Positions 8,498 through 15,767 of a stretch of 64,000 bases of DNA are shown piece by piece (within the stretch, counting starts at the first letter, position 1; each line of letters opens with the position of its first letter). The translations under genes and the position numbers were made by a program. The notes under the pieces are model-generated. The model had not been told where the DNA came from. It did no database searches and saw only the letters and a program-made list of their open reading frames with translations. The stretch is taken from positions 1 through 64,000 of the forward strand of contig NZ_BDAY01000025.1 of assembly GCF_001612685.1 (NCBI RefSeq), given 5' to 3'. This stretch comes from Nocardia altamirensis NBRC 108246 (GTDB lineage Bacteria; Actinomycetota; Actinomycetes; Mycobacteriales; Mycobacteriaceae).

Positions 8498-9166
8498 TCA
8501 GGGCTTGTTCGCGGCATCTGCCATGGAGAACTCACCGATCGACCCCGGCTTGAAGTAGGTCTGTGCGAAGGCCTGCACCAGGGTGTCGACATGGTCGACG
8601 ATGTCTTTCGCGGTGCCGTCGAAGACGCCGGACTGCCAGGCACTGACCAGCTCGACGAAGCCGCCGACGCCGAAGATCGCGGCCATGCGAATCTGTTTCT
8701 GGTCCGCGTCGGGCGGCAGAAACCGTTGTGCCGCAATGACCACCAGATCACTGGTCATCTGAACCGCGGTGCTGCGGCAGACCTCGAGCCTGGGGCTACC
8801 GCCGTGGTGCATCAGCAGGATTCGACCGTAGGCGGGGTCGGCAGCCAACTTGTCGACGATTTCCGCCGCGGCGCGATGCGCGATCACATCCGGTCGCTCT
8901 CCTTGACTCTGCCGATAGATGTCGGCGATCACGCTGAGCATGTCGTCGCGCACGCTCTCCCATGCCGCGACAAGCAGGCCGTCGAGGTCGGTGAACTCCT
9001 CGTAGAAGTACCGATCGTTGATTCCGGTCAGTGCGCAGACCCGCCGTTTCGACACCGCCGCCCAGCCGTCTTCGCGCCAGATACCGATGGTCGCATCGAT
9101 GAAACGGCTGCGACGTTCGGCGCGGCGTTCAGCGGCGGTCCGGCCGCCCCACGTTCCTCCTCGCAC
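8498..9166 (-). CDS. TetR family transcriptional regulator
   Basis: About 222 residues. The HTH region contains 'RRSRFIDATIGIWREDGWAA' and 'TGINDRYFYEEFTDLDGLLV', a TetR variant with Phe-Tyr in place of the common Tyr-Tyr/His-His recognition residues. The C-terminal half is helical and ligand-binding. The start is uncertain; GTG at 9166 fits the domain and leaves a 134-base divergent promoter region towards the P450 operon, which it probably controls. A 13-base palindrome at 9217-9229 is a candidate operator. Confidence 0.8.
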   Translation of the reverse strand: MRGGTWGGRTAAERRAERRSRFIDATIGIWREDGWAAVSKRRVCALTGINDRYFYEEFTDLDGLLVAAWESVRDDMLSVIADIYRQSQGERPDVIAHRAAAEIVDKLAADPAYGRILLMHHGGSPRLEVCRSTAVQMTSDLVVIAAQRFLPPDADQKQIRMAAIFGVGGFVELVSAWQSGVFDGTAKDIVDHVDTLVQAFAQTYFKPGSIGEFSMADAANKP

Positions 9167-9216
9167 ACCTACATCTTGACAACCAGGACCCGTCGAACAC
9201 AAACTGATGCCATGCG

Positions 9217-9229
9217 GCACCAATGGTGC
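9217..9229. promoter_or_regulatory. 13-base palindrome in the TetR/P450 divergent region
   Basis: GCACC-AAT-GGTGC is a palindrome around its central base, placed 71 bases before the P450 start and 50 bases from the TetR start. Its place between a TetR gene and a divergent operon makes it a plausible operator; it is short, so chance is possible. Confidence 0.4.
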
Positions 9230-9300
9230 ACATCGGCCCCACTCTCCGCGGCGAGACCGCAACTCGCCCCGACCTGGTTGGCCGAGAAAGGAATTCGGCA

Positions 9301-10740
9301 ATGTCGACAGTCACCGAGGACCGACAGACCCGCACTCGACAGGTGCTGCTGCCGGGACGACCCGCCAAACACGCCAACGCGCTCGTCGCCACCGTGGAAG
9401 CGCTGACCATCGGGCTGGAGGAGCAGGGCGGCCTGATAGCGCGCATGCGCGGCACCGAAATGCTCCGCTTCCGAGCAGGCACCCGCCGCTTTCTCGCACT
9501 CACCAACCCCGAGCACGTCGATCACGTCCTGCACGCCGGGCGGCTGAACTATCACAAATCGTTCGAATACGAGCTGCTCCGCGCGCTGCTCGGGGTCAGC
9601 CTGTTCACCGACGAGGACGAATCCTGGCAACGCCATCGCACGCTGCTGTCCCCGATGTTCGGCAGGCGGCATCTCAACGGGCTCGTCGACCTGATGATCG
9701 AACCGATCCAGGCGAGCATCGATGCGCTGGACGCGCACTCCGGCCGGGTCGAGATCGACATGGTCGGCGAGATGGTCGAGCTGACCCTCAATGTCGTCGG
9801 AAACGCCCTGTTCGGCCAGCAATTCGGCCGCATCGCGCACAGCATGTCCGGATACGTCACGGGCGGACTGCGTTTCGCCGAACGACTGGAGCGCGTCTTC
9901 CTCGTCGCCGCACCGCCGAAGCTGCTGTGGCGGGCCGCGGCACGGACCGCGTTCACCCCGGTGCCGCTGCCGCCGCCGTTGCATCGCATCCAGAAGATCG
10001 TCAGGATCCTCGACGGCGCCGTCTGGGATCTCGTCAACGACCGCGTCGAGCACCCGACCGACTCGCCTGACCTCCTCAACCATCTGCTCAACGCCGCGGA
10101 CGACGACGGTCGACTGCCATTGAAGCGGGTGCGCGACGAGTCGTTGACCTTCATGCTCGCCGGACACGAAACCACCGCGAACGCGCTGTCCTGGATGTGG
10201 TATCTGCTCGCGCTCAACCCGGACGCCAGAGCCAGATTGCTCGACGAGGTGGACACGGTCCTGCAAGGCAGAACGCCCACCGCCGAAGACATTGCGCAAT
10301 TGCCTTGGACCACAGCGTGTTTCCTGGAGGCGATGCGTTACTACTCCCCCGCGTGGGCGATCCCCCGCGTCGCCGTCGACGACGACGTGATCGACGGCCA
10401 TCACGTGCGCAAGGGCACCGCGGTGATCATCCCGGTGCATCACATTCACCACGACGAGAAGCTGTGGCCGAACCCCGACGAATTCGACCCGTCGCGGTTC
10501 CTGCCCGGCGCGAGCAAGGGCCGCCCGCGCTCGGCCTATCTGCCCTTCGGCGGCGGCAAGCGCATCTGCATCGGATCCAGCTTCGCGACTATGGAATCCG
10601 TCCTCATCGCCGCCATGTTCAGCCAGAAGTACGTGTTCGATCTCGTGCCGGGACACCCTGTCGAGCCGGAAGCCACGCTGACCTTGCGGCCTCGTCACGG
10701 CATCCGGATGACCGCGCGTCGCCGCGAGACCGCCCGATGA
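9301..10740 (+). CDS. cytochrome P450
   Basis: A 479-residue P450. The ATG at 9301 is chosen because it follows an AAGGAATT ribosome site, while longer frames run into the divergent promoter. I-helix motif 'MLAGHETTANALSW', K-helix Glu-x-x-Arg in 'FLEAMRYYSP', PERF-like 'FDPSRFLPG', and the haem loop 'PFGGGKRICIGSSFA' with the axial Cys are all intact. The layout resembles CYP102/CYP4-like fatty-acid hydroxylases more than short class I forms, but the substrate is not readable. It overlaps the SDR gene by four bases and heads a three-gene oxidative operon. Electron donors must come from elsewhere. Confidence 0.92.
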   Translation: MSTVTEDRQTRTRQVLLPGRPAKHANALVATVEALTIGLEEQGGLIARMRGTEMLRFRAGTRRFLALTNPEHVDHVLHAGRLNYHKSFEYELLRALLGVSLFTDEDESWQRHRTLLSPMFGRRHLNGLVDLMIEPIQASIDALDAHSGRVEIDMVGEMVELTLNVVGNALFGQQFGRIAHSMSGYVTGGLRFAERLERVFLVAAPPKLLWRAAARTAFTPVPLPPPLHRIQKIVRILDGAVWDLVNDRVEHPTDSPDLLNHLLNAADDDGRLPLKRVRDESLTFMLAGHETTANALSWMWYLLALNPDARARLLDEVDTVLQGRTPTAEDIAQLPWTTACFLEAMRYYSPAWAIPRVAVDDDVIDGHHVRKGTAVIIPVHHIHHDEKLWPNPDEFDPSRFLPGASKGRPRSAYLPFGGGKRICIGSSFATMESVLIAAMFSQKYVFDLVPGHPVEPEATLTLRPRHGIRMTARRRETAR

Positions 10741-11537
10741 GCCGCATCGACCCACGCGGCGCGGTCGTGGTGGTGACCGGAGCAGGCAACGGCATCGGCG
10801 CCGCCACCGCGAAGCGATATGCCGGGCTCGGCGCGCAGGTGTGCGTGGTCGACATCGACGAATCAGCCGCGCACGCCAGCGCGGCGGCGTGTCGCGCGGC
10901 GGGCGGCCAGGCACACGTATTCCCTTGCGACGTCGCCGATGTCGGCGCGCTGCGGGCACTTGCGGACACCGTCGCCACGACAGTGGGACCGGTCGATGTC
11001 TTGGTGAACAATGCGGGCGTCGGGGTCGGCGGCCCCTTCCTCGACACCTCCCTCGACGACTGGCAGTGGCTGCGTTCGATCAACCTCGACGCGGTGGTGC
11101 ACGGCTGCCACCTGTTCGGCGCGGCGATGGTCGAGCGCGGCAGCGGACATATCGTCAATGTCGCCTCGGGCGCGGCGTACATCCCCAACAAACGGATGGC
11201 GACGTACTGCGCGTCGAAGGCCGCCGTCGTCATGCTGTCCCGATGCCTGCGCGCGGACTGGGCCGCCAACCATGTCGGGGTCAGCGCGGTGTGTCCCGGC
11301 GTCATCAACACCGGAATCCTCGACCGAACGCGCCTGCGGGGCAGCGCGATCAGCGAACGAGCTTGGATGGCAAAGGCATTCAGCTACAGCCATGCGCCGG
11401 ACAGCGTCGCGAAGGCGATCGTCGGCGCGGTCGCCCACAATCGTGCGCAGGTCTCGGTGGGCATCGAGGCGCAACTCGCTTATCACAGCCTCCGGCTGTT
11501 ACCCGGCGCGGTTCAAGACGTGTTGGCTCGGGCATGA
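10737..11537 (+). CDS. short-chain dehydrogenase/reductase (SadH-like)
   Basis: A 266-residue classical SDR. The NAD(P) site 'VVVTGAGNGIGAATA' is at residues 10-24, followed by 'DVLVNNAGVGVGG', catalytic Ser in 'NVASGAAYI', and Tyr-x-x-x-Lys in 'TYCASKAAVV'. The ATG overlaps the P450 stop as ATGA, and its own stop overlaps the next ATG, so translation is coupled in P450-SDR-monooxygenase order. It would oxidise the alcohol made by the P450 to a ketone or aldehyde, the substrate type used by the third enzyme. An analogy with the mycobacterial mymA operon, which also joins a Baeyer-Villiger enzyme and an SDR, is family knowledge. Confidence 0.88.
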   Translation: MSRIDPRGAVVVVTGAGNGIGAATAKRYAGLGAQVCVVDIDESAAHASAAACRAAGGQAHVFPCDVADVGALRALADTVATTVGPVDVLVNNAGVGVGGPFLDTSLDDWQWLRSINLDAVVHGCHLFGAAMVERGSGHIVNVASGAAYIPNKRMATYCASKAAVVMLSRCLRADWAANHVGVSAVCPGVINTGILDRTRLRGSAISERAWMAKAFSYSHAPDSVAKAIVGAVAHNRAQVSVGIEAQLAYHSLRLLPGAVQDVLARA

Positions 11538-13069
11538 AGCCCCCGTCGAATGGGAAGAACGCTATGCAGATCAGCGCACCGCCCGACCATGAAATCGTCG
11601 TCATCGGTGCGGGTTTCGCCGGCATCGGGTTCGGCATCAAGCTGCTCGACGCCGGGTTCGCGGACTTCGTCATCCTCGACGAGGCCGACGGCGTCGGCGG
11701 CACCTGGCACTGGAATACCTACCCGGGCATCGCGGTCGATATCCCGTCGTTCAGCTACCAGTACTCCTTCGAGCCCCGACCGACGTGGACCCGCACCTAC
11801 GCACCGGGGCGCGAGCTGAAACGGTATGCCGAACACTGCGTCGACAAGTACGGTTTGCGCCCCTACCTGCGGCTCGGCACCTCGATCAGCTCGGCCGAGT
11901 ACGACGAGGACCGCAACCTGTGGCGGCTCACCACCGCGGCGGGCGAGGTGTCGACCGCGCGGTTCGTGATCAACGCGGCCGGTGTGCTGACCCGGCCCAA
12001 TTTGCCCGACATCGCCGGAATCGACGATTTCGCCGGCGCGGTCATGCATACGTCCCGGTGGGATCACGACCAGGAGCTGGACGGCAAGCGCATCGGCATC
12101 ATCGGAACCGGCGCGTCCGCCGTCCAGGTGATCCCCGAGATCGCCTCGCGCGCCGAGCATCTGACGGTGTTCCAGCGCACACCGATCTGGTGTCTGCCGA
12201 AACCCGACGTCCCCCTTGCCGGCTCGTTTCGCTGGACGCTGCGTCGTGTCCCAGGCGCCCAGCGGGTGGTCCGAGCCGCGAGCCAGGCCTTCGTTGAGGT
12301 GACCTTCCCGATCGCCGCGCACTTCCACGGCATCCTCCCCGCAGGCCCGCTCGGCGAACGCTTCGGCCGCGCCTACCTGCGCCGCCAGGTGGACGATCCG
12401 GTCGTGCGCGACAAGCTCACGCCGCGTTACGGACTCGGCTGCAAGCGGCCGAGCTTTCACAACAGCTACCTCCGGACGTTCAACCGCCCCAACGTCCACC
12501 TGGAGACCAGCTCCATCACCCACATCGACGACAGCGCCGTGCACACCGCCGACGGCGCCCGCCACGGCATCGATGTCCTCATCCTCGCAACAGGTTTCAA
12601 GGTGATGGACCCGGGCAACATGCCGACCTACCGGCTCCTCGGCGCTGGCGGCCGCGATCTCGAACGCTGGTGGCACGAACACCGCCTGCACGCCTACGAG
12701 GGCGTCAGCGTCCCCGGTTTCCCGAACCACTTCGCCATCTTCGGCCCATACGGCTACAACGGCTCCTCATACTTCGCCCTCATCGAGGCCCAGACCGCGC
12801 ACATCCTGCGCTGCCTGAAACAGGCACGTGCGGTGCGCGCCAACCACATCGAGGTCACGGCCGAGGCGAACGAACGATTCTTCGCCGAGATGCTGGCCCG
12901 CCGCAGGCACCAGATCTTCTGGCAGGACAGCTGTGCGACGGCGAACAGCTACTACTTCGATATCCACGGTGATGTGCCGCTGCGCCCGACCACGACGGTG
13001 GAATCCGCCTGGCGCAGTACCCATTTCCCGCTGGACGACTACCAGTTCCAGCGCATCGATGCGAGCTGA
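11534..13069 (+). CDS. flavin-containing Baeyer-Villiger-type monooxygenase
   Basis: A 511-residue enzyme starting at the ATG that overlaps the SDR stop. Two Rossmann motifs are present: FAD-binding 'IVVIGAGFAGIGFG' near residue 20 and NADPH-binding 'IGIIGTGASAVQ' near residue 185. Between them lies the BVMO fingerprint F-x-G-x-x-x-H-x-x-x-W ('FAGAVMHTSRW'). These define ketone-to-ester or sulfoxidation monooxygenases close to MymA/EthA. With the preceding P450 and SDR the expected chain is hydroxylation, oxidation to a ketone, then oxygen insertion. The substrate, perhaps a fatty acid or terpenoid, is unknown. Confidence 0.9.
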   Translation: MKPPSNGKNAMQISAPPDHEIVVIGAGFAGIGFGIKLLDAGFADFVILDEADGVGGTWHWNTYPGIAVDIPSFSYQYSFEPRPTWTRTYAPGRELKRYAEHCVDKYGLRPYLRLGTSISSAEYDEDRNLWRLTTAAGEVSTARFVINAAGVLTRPNLPDIAGIDDFAGAVMHTSRWDHDQELDGKRIGIIGTGASAVQVIPEIASRAEHLTVFQRTPIWCLPKPDVPLAGSFRWTLRRVPGAQRVVRAASQAFVEVTFPIAAHFHGILPAGPLGERFGRAYLRRQVDDPVVRDKLTPRYGLGCKRPSFHNSYLRTFNRPNVHLETSSITHIDDSAVHTADGARHGIDVLILATGFKVMDPGNMPTYRLLGAGGRDLERWWHEHRLHAYEGVSVPGFPNHFAIFGPYGYNGSSYFALIEAQTAHILRCLKQARAVRANHIEVTAEANERFFAEMLARRRHQIFWQDSCATANSYYFDIHGDVPLRPTTTVESAWRSTHFPLDDYQFQRIDAS

Positions 13070-13720
13070 TCAACTCATCATGCCGCTCTGATAGGCCAGC
13101 ACGACCGCCTGGGTTCGATCACGAGAACCCGTCTTGGCGATCACGTGCGCGACATGGGTGCGCGTGGTCGCCTCACTGATGAACAGTTCGGCACTGATCT
13201 CGGCATTGGAGCGCCCGCGTGCCATGAGCACCAACACTTCTCGCTCGCGCGCGGTCAACGCCGAGAGCGTGGCGGGTGCGGTGACCACCCGGGGCCCAGC
13301 CCGACGCAGCGCACCGAGGACGCCGCCGACGATGGCCGGATCGAGCCAGCCCTCACCCGCCGCGCAGCAGCGGACCGCCTGCACGAGGTCGGCGGGTGCG
13401 GCATGTTTGAGCAGGAAACCGCTCGCGCCTGCGGCCAGCGCCTCCTGGACAGCGGAGTCTTCCTGGAAGGTGGTGAGCACCAGCACCGCCGGTGCGTCCG
13501 CAGTGGCGGTGATCGCCTTGGTCGCGCCGACGCCGCCCAGGATCGGCATCCGCAGATCCATCAGGACCACCTGGGGTGCAAGCGTTTTCACCGCGTCGAT
13601 CGCGGCCGCGCCGTCGCCGACCTCGCCGACCACCTCGATGTCGGGTGCGGTGCCGAGCAACAGCACACAGCCCGCGCGAACCAGCGCCTCGTCCTCGGCG
13701 ACAAGCACGGTAATCGTCAC
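13070..13720 (-). CDS. NarL/FixJ-type response regulator
   Basis: 216 residues beginning at GTG 13720, which overlaps the kinase stop by four bases (GTGA). The receiver domain has the acidic pair 'VLVAEDEALVRAG', phospho-acceptor Asp in 'QVVLMDLRMPIL', the Thr of 'VLVLTTF' and Lys in 'GFLLKHAAP'. The C-terminal LuxR HTH ('LTAREREVLVLMARGRSNAE') binds DNA. It pairs with the histidine kinase just upstream. The targets are unknown. The stop lies immediately next to the convergent monooxygenase stop. Confidence 0.92.
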   Translation of the reverse strand: MTITVLVAEDEALVRAGCVLLLGTAPDIEVVGEVGDGAAAIDAVKTLAPQVVLMDLRMPILGGVGATKAITATADAPAVLVLTTFQEDSAVQEALAAGASGFLLKHAAPADLVQAVRCCAAGEGWLDPAIVGGVLGALRRAGPRVVTAPATLSALTAREREVLVLMARGRSNAEISAELFISEATTRTHVAHVIAKTGSRDRTQAVVLAYQSGMMS

Positions 13721-14982
13721 GACACCTCGATCGACGCAGCAGCGGGCAGCGTGGCGTGCAGGTACCAGCCGTCGTTGTCCGGCCTGGAGATCAGCTCGCC
13801 GCCGAGCGCGTCGAGACGTTCCCGCAGTCCGCGCAGCCCGTTCCCGGTCGACAGCGCGGCGGCCGCTGCGGGCGGCGCGCATCCGCCGAAGCTGCGCACG
13901 GTGAGGTCGAGAACGCGTTTGTCCCAGGCGATGCCGAGCTCGACCGTCGCGCCTCGGCCCGCGTGTTTGGTGACGTTGGTCAGCGACTCCTGGACGATCC
14001 GGTAGGCCGCGAGGTCGGCCTCAGGTGGCAACGGTCGCGCGGTGCCGGTTACGTCGACCCGCACGTCGAGGCCTGCGCTACGGGCGGATTCGAGCAGCCG
14101 CTCGACATCGGCGAGCCGGGCGGGCACGGTGCCATCGGGGTCGGTAGAGCGCAGCAGTCCGAGCATCGAGTGCAATTCGGTCATCGCCTGCGCGCCTGCC
14201 TGTTCGATGACCTCCAGCGCCTGCCGCACCCGTTGGTCGCCACCGCCTGCGAGTGCGCGGGCGGCCCCCGCGTGCAGGATCATGCCCGCCACCGCGCCCG
14301 TGACACTGTCGTGCAGCTCGTGCGCGAGCCGCAATCGCTGTGCGGCAAGCGCCTTTTCGGCTTCGGCGGCGATGCGCTCGCGCTCGGCGCGCGCATGCTG
14401 TTCGCGGAGGTTGGCCAGCCTGCCGAGCCCCCAGGCGATGGACAGGATGATCGCCCAGGTCGCCGCGACGGCGATGAAGTCGACAACTCGGGCTTGGGAC
14501 GGGGTCGACTGTGTGGTCCGGTAGCTGAAGAAGCCGAGCGGCAAGGCAGAGGCGACGAATATCAGCCGTGCGGTCGAGGCGGGCACGCTGCTCGCCGCCG
14601 TGTACACCGCCACAAGCAAGTACGCGACCGGAAAGTAACCGGGGACAACCAGATTGACGGTGGTGTAGAGCCACACCACCACCCACACGCCCAGCGGAAA
14701 CCGATGTCGCAGCAGCAACGTGGCGCACAGGGCGATGGCGGCGGCAGGCACCACCCACAGCGGCAGCGTCGCGCCGCCCGCCATCTTCTGGTCCCCACTC
14801 CAGAAGGCCAGGTCCACCGCACCGGCGACCATGACCAGTGCCACGTCGGCGACCCGACGACGCAGGAGCGGAGCCAACGCCACCCCAACAGCTTCCGCAG
14901 GCGCGGTGCGCCCATCGGACGCGGGAACCGCCGCAGCCCGACGCGAACTGCCGCGTCGCCCCAGCACTGTCCGTCGCGTCAT
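13717..14982 (-). CDS. two-component sensor histidine kinase, DesK/NarX type
   Basis: About 421 residues from the ATG at 14982. Roughly five or six hydrophobic segments fill residues 40-190, so the sensor is embedded in the membrane. A coiled-coil stretch leads to the HisKA_3 box 'LAHELHDSVTGAVAGM' with the phospho-His, and a short HATPase domain follows with N-box 'IVQESLTNVTKHAG' and G-box 'GNGLRGLRERL'. It is translationally coupled to the response regulator gene. The lack of a large extracellular domain suggests sensing within the membrane, as in antibiotic-responsive systems. Confidence 0.9.
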   Translation of the reverse strand: MTRRTVLGRRGSSRRAAAVPASDGRTAPAEAVGVALAPLLRRRVADVALVMVAGAVDLAFWSGDQKMAGGATLPLWVVPAAAIALCATLLLRHRFPLGVWVVVWLYTTVNLVVPGYFPVAYLLVAVYTAASSVPASTARLIFVASALPLGFFSYRTTQSTPSQARVVDFIAVAATWAIILSIAWGLGRLANLREQHARAERERIAAEAEKALAAQRLRLAHELHDSVTGAVAGMILHAGAARALAGGGDQRVRQALEVIEQAGAQAMTELHSMLGLLRSTDPDGTVPARLADVERLLESARSAGLDVRVDVTGTARPLPPEADLAAYRIVQESLTNVTKHAGRGATVELGIAWDKRVLDLTVRSFGGCAPPAAAAALSTGNGLRGLRERLDALGGELISRPDNDGWYLHATLPAAASIEVS

Positions 14983-15076
14983 GAGCAGCAGTTTCCCACG
15001 AATCGCTGCGGCGGGTTGGCTGTTCAACCCGCTCTCACCTGCCGAGACAGCCTCCCCGGCTACCGAATTGGTGGGA

Positions 15077-15592
15077 TCACCCGCCGCCGAACAGGCGCCG
15101 GATCCACCGGATCGGATCCTCCACGGGCTCGCCACCCGCCCCTGGCGGCAACCCCGCTTCGGCGATCAACTCCGCGAACGGGTCATGCGGTGCCGGGGGT
15201 GGCGGCGGCACGTCGGCGAGCACCTGGCGCACGGCGGCGACGATCTCGTCGTTGGTCGGCATATGGAACCGCTCGATGCCGAATTCCTCGTCGACAAGCG
15301 TGAGCGGTAGACCGTGCTCCGGCGCCCTCGAAGCGACCGCGAGTTCGAGAAACACGAGTTCCGGTGCGTCGGGCACCACCCTGACCTGCGCCACATCGAT
15401 GACCTCGGTGATGTCGTGTTCGGCGGCGAAGACGCCGACGCGCACCGGTCGCTGCTGCGCGGCCAGCGCCTGATTCAACAGCGGATGGACCAGCACGAAA
15501 TCCGACTCGATCAAGGTGCCCGCACCGAGGCGCTCCCCGGTGGCACCCGCACCGTCGACCGCGTACACGACGACCAAGGTCTGCTTCGTCAT
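15077..15592 (-). CDS. hypothetical protein with a possible degenerate beta-barrel N-terminus
   Basis: I do not recognise this gene firmly. The ATG at 15592 yields about 171 residues. The N-terminal 'GERLGAGTLIESDFVLVHP' recalls the first strands of trypsin-like folds, but no full His-Asp-Ser triad is visible. A Pro-rich linker near residue 125 precedes a Gly/Pro-rich tail. No signal peptide. It is divergent from the lanthipeptide synthetase gene, separated by 175 bases that contain two hairpins, and might belong to that cluster's edge. A link in function is not shown. Confidence 0.5.
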   Translation of the reverse strand: MTKQTLVVVYAVDGAGATGERLGAGTLIESDFVLVHPLLNQALAAQQRPVRVGVFAAEHDITEVIDVAQVRVVPDAPELVFLELAVASRAPEHGLPLTLVDEEFGIERFHMPTNDEIVAAVRQVLADVPPPPPAPHDPFAELIAEAGLPPGAGGEPVEDPIRWIRRLFGGG

Positions 15593-15631
15593 GCGCAGCA
15601 GTGTCGCACGAAACATGGGGCTACCACGGCA

Positions 15632-15677
15632 CGATGAGCTTTCTCATCGCGCTGCGGTAGGCGCGGAACACCGCAGC
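15632..15677. promoter_or_regulatory. two consecutive hairpins upstream of the lanthipeptide synthetase gene
   Basis: CGATGAG-CTTT-CTCATCG (15632-15649) forms a perfect 7-base stem with a 4-base loop. GCTGCGGT and ACCGCAGC (15651-15658 and 15670-15677) form an 8-base stem with an 11-base loop. They lie between the divergent unknown gene and lanKC. They could be operators for the cluster or 5'-leader structures; neither has a T-run. Confidence 0.4.
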
Positions 15678-15767
15678 AGGCCGATTCGCCGATGCGGGGT
15701 CCCCGGCCATTCTTGAGTCGTTCGATTCCCCGGCGACCAGGCCGAATCCCGGAAGGGCAGCACCGAA

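Noticed and set aside
10197..10736. Long upstream extension of the SDR frame inside the P450 gene
   Set aside because: It is a shadow frame of the P450; the ATG at 10737 overlapping the P450 stop is the natural start.
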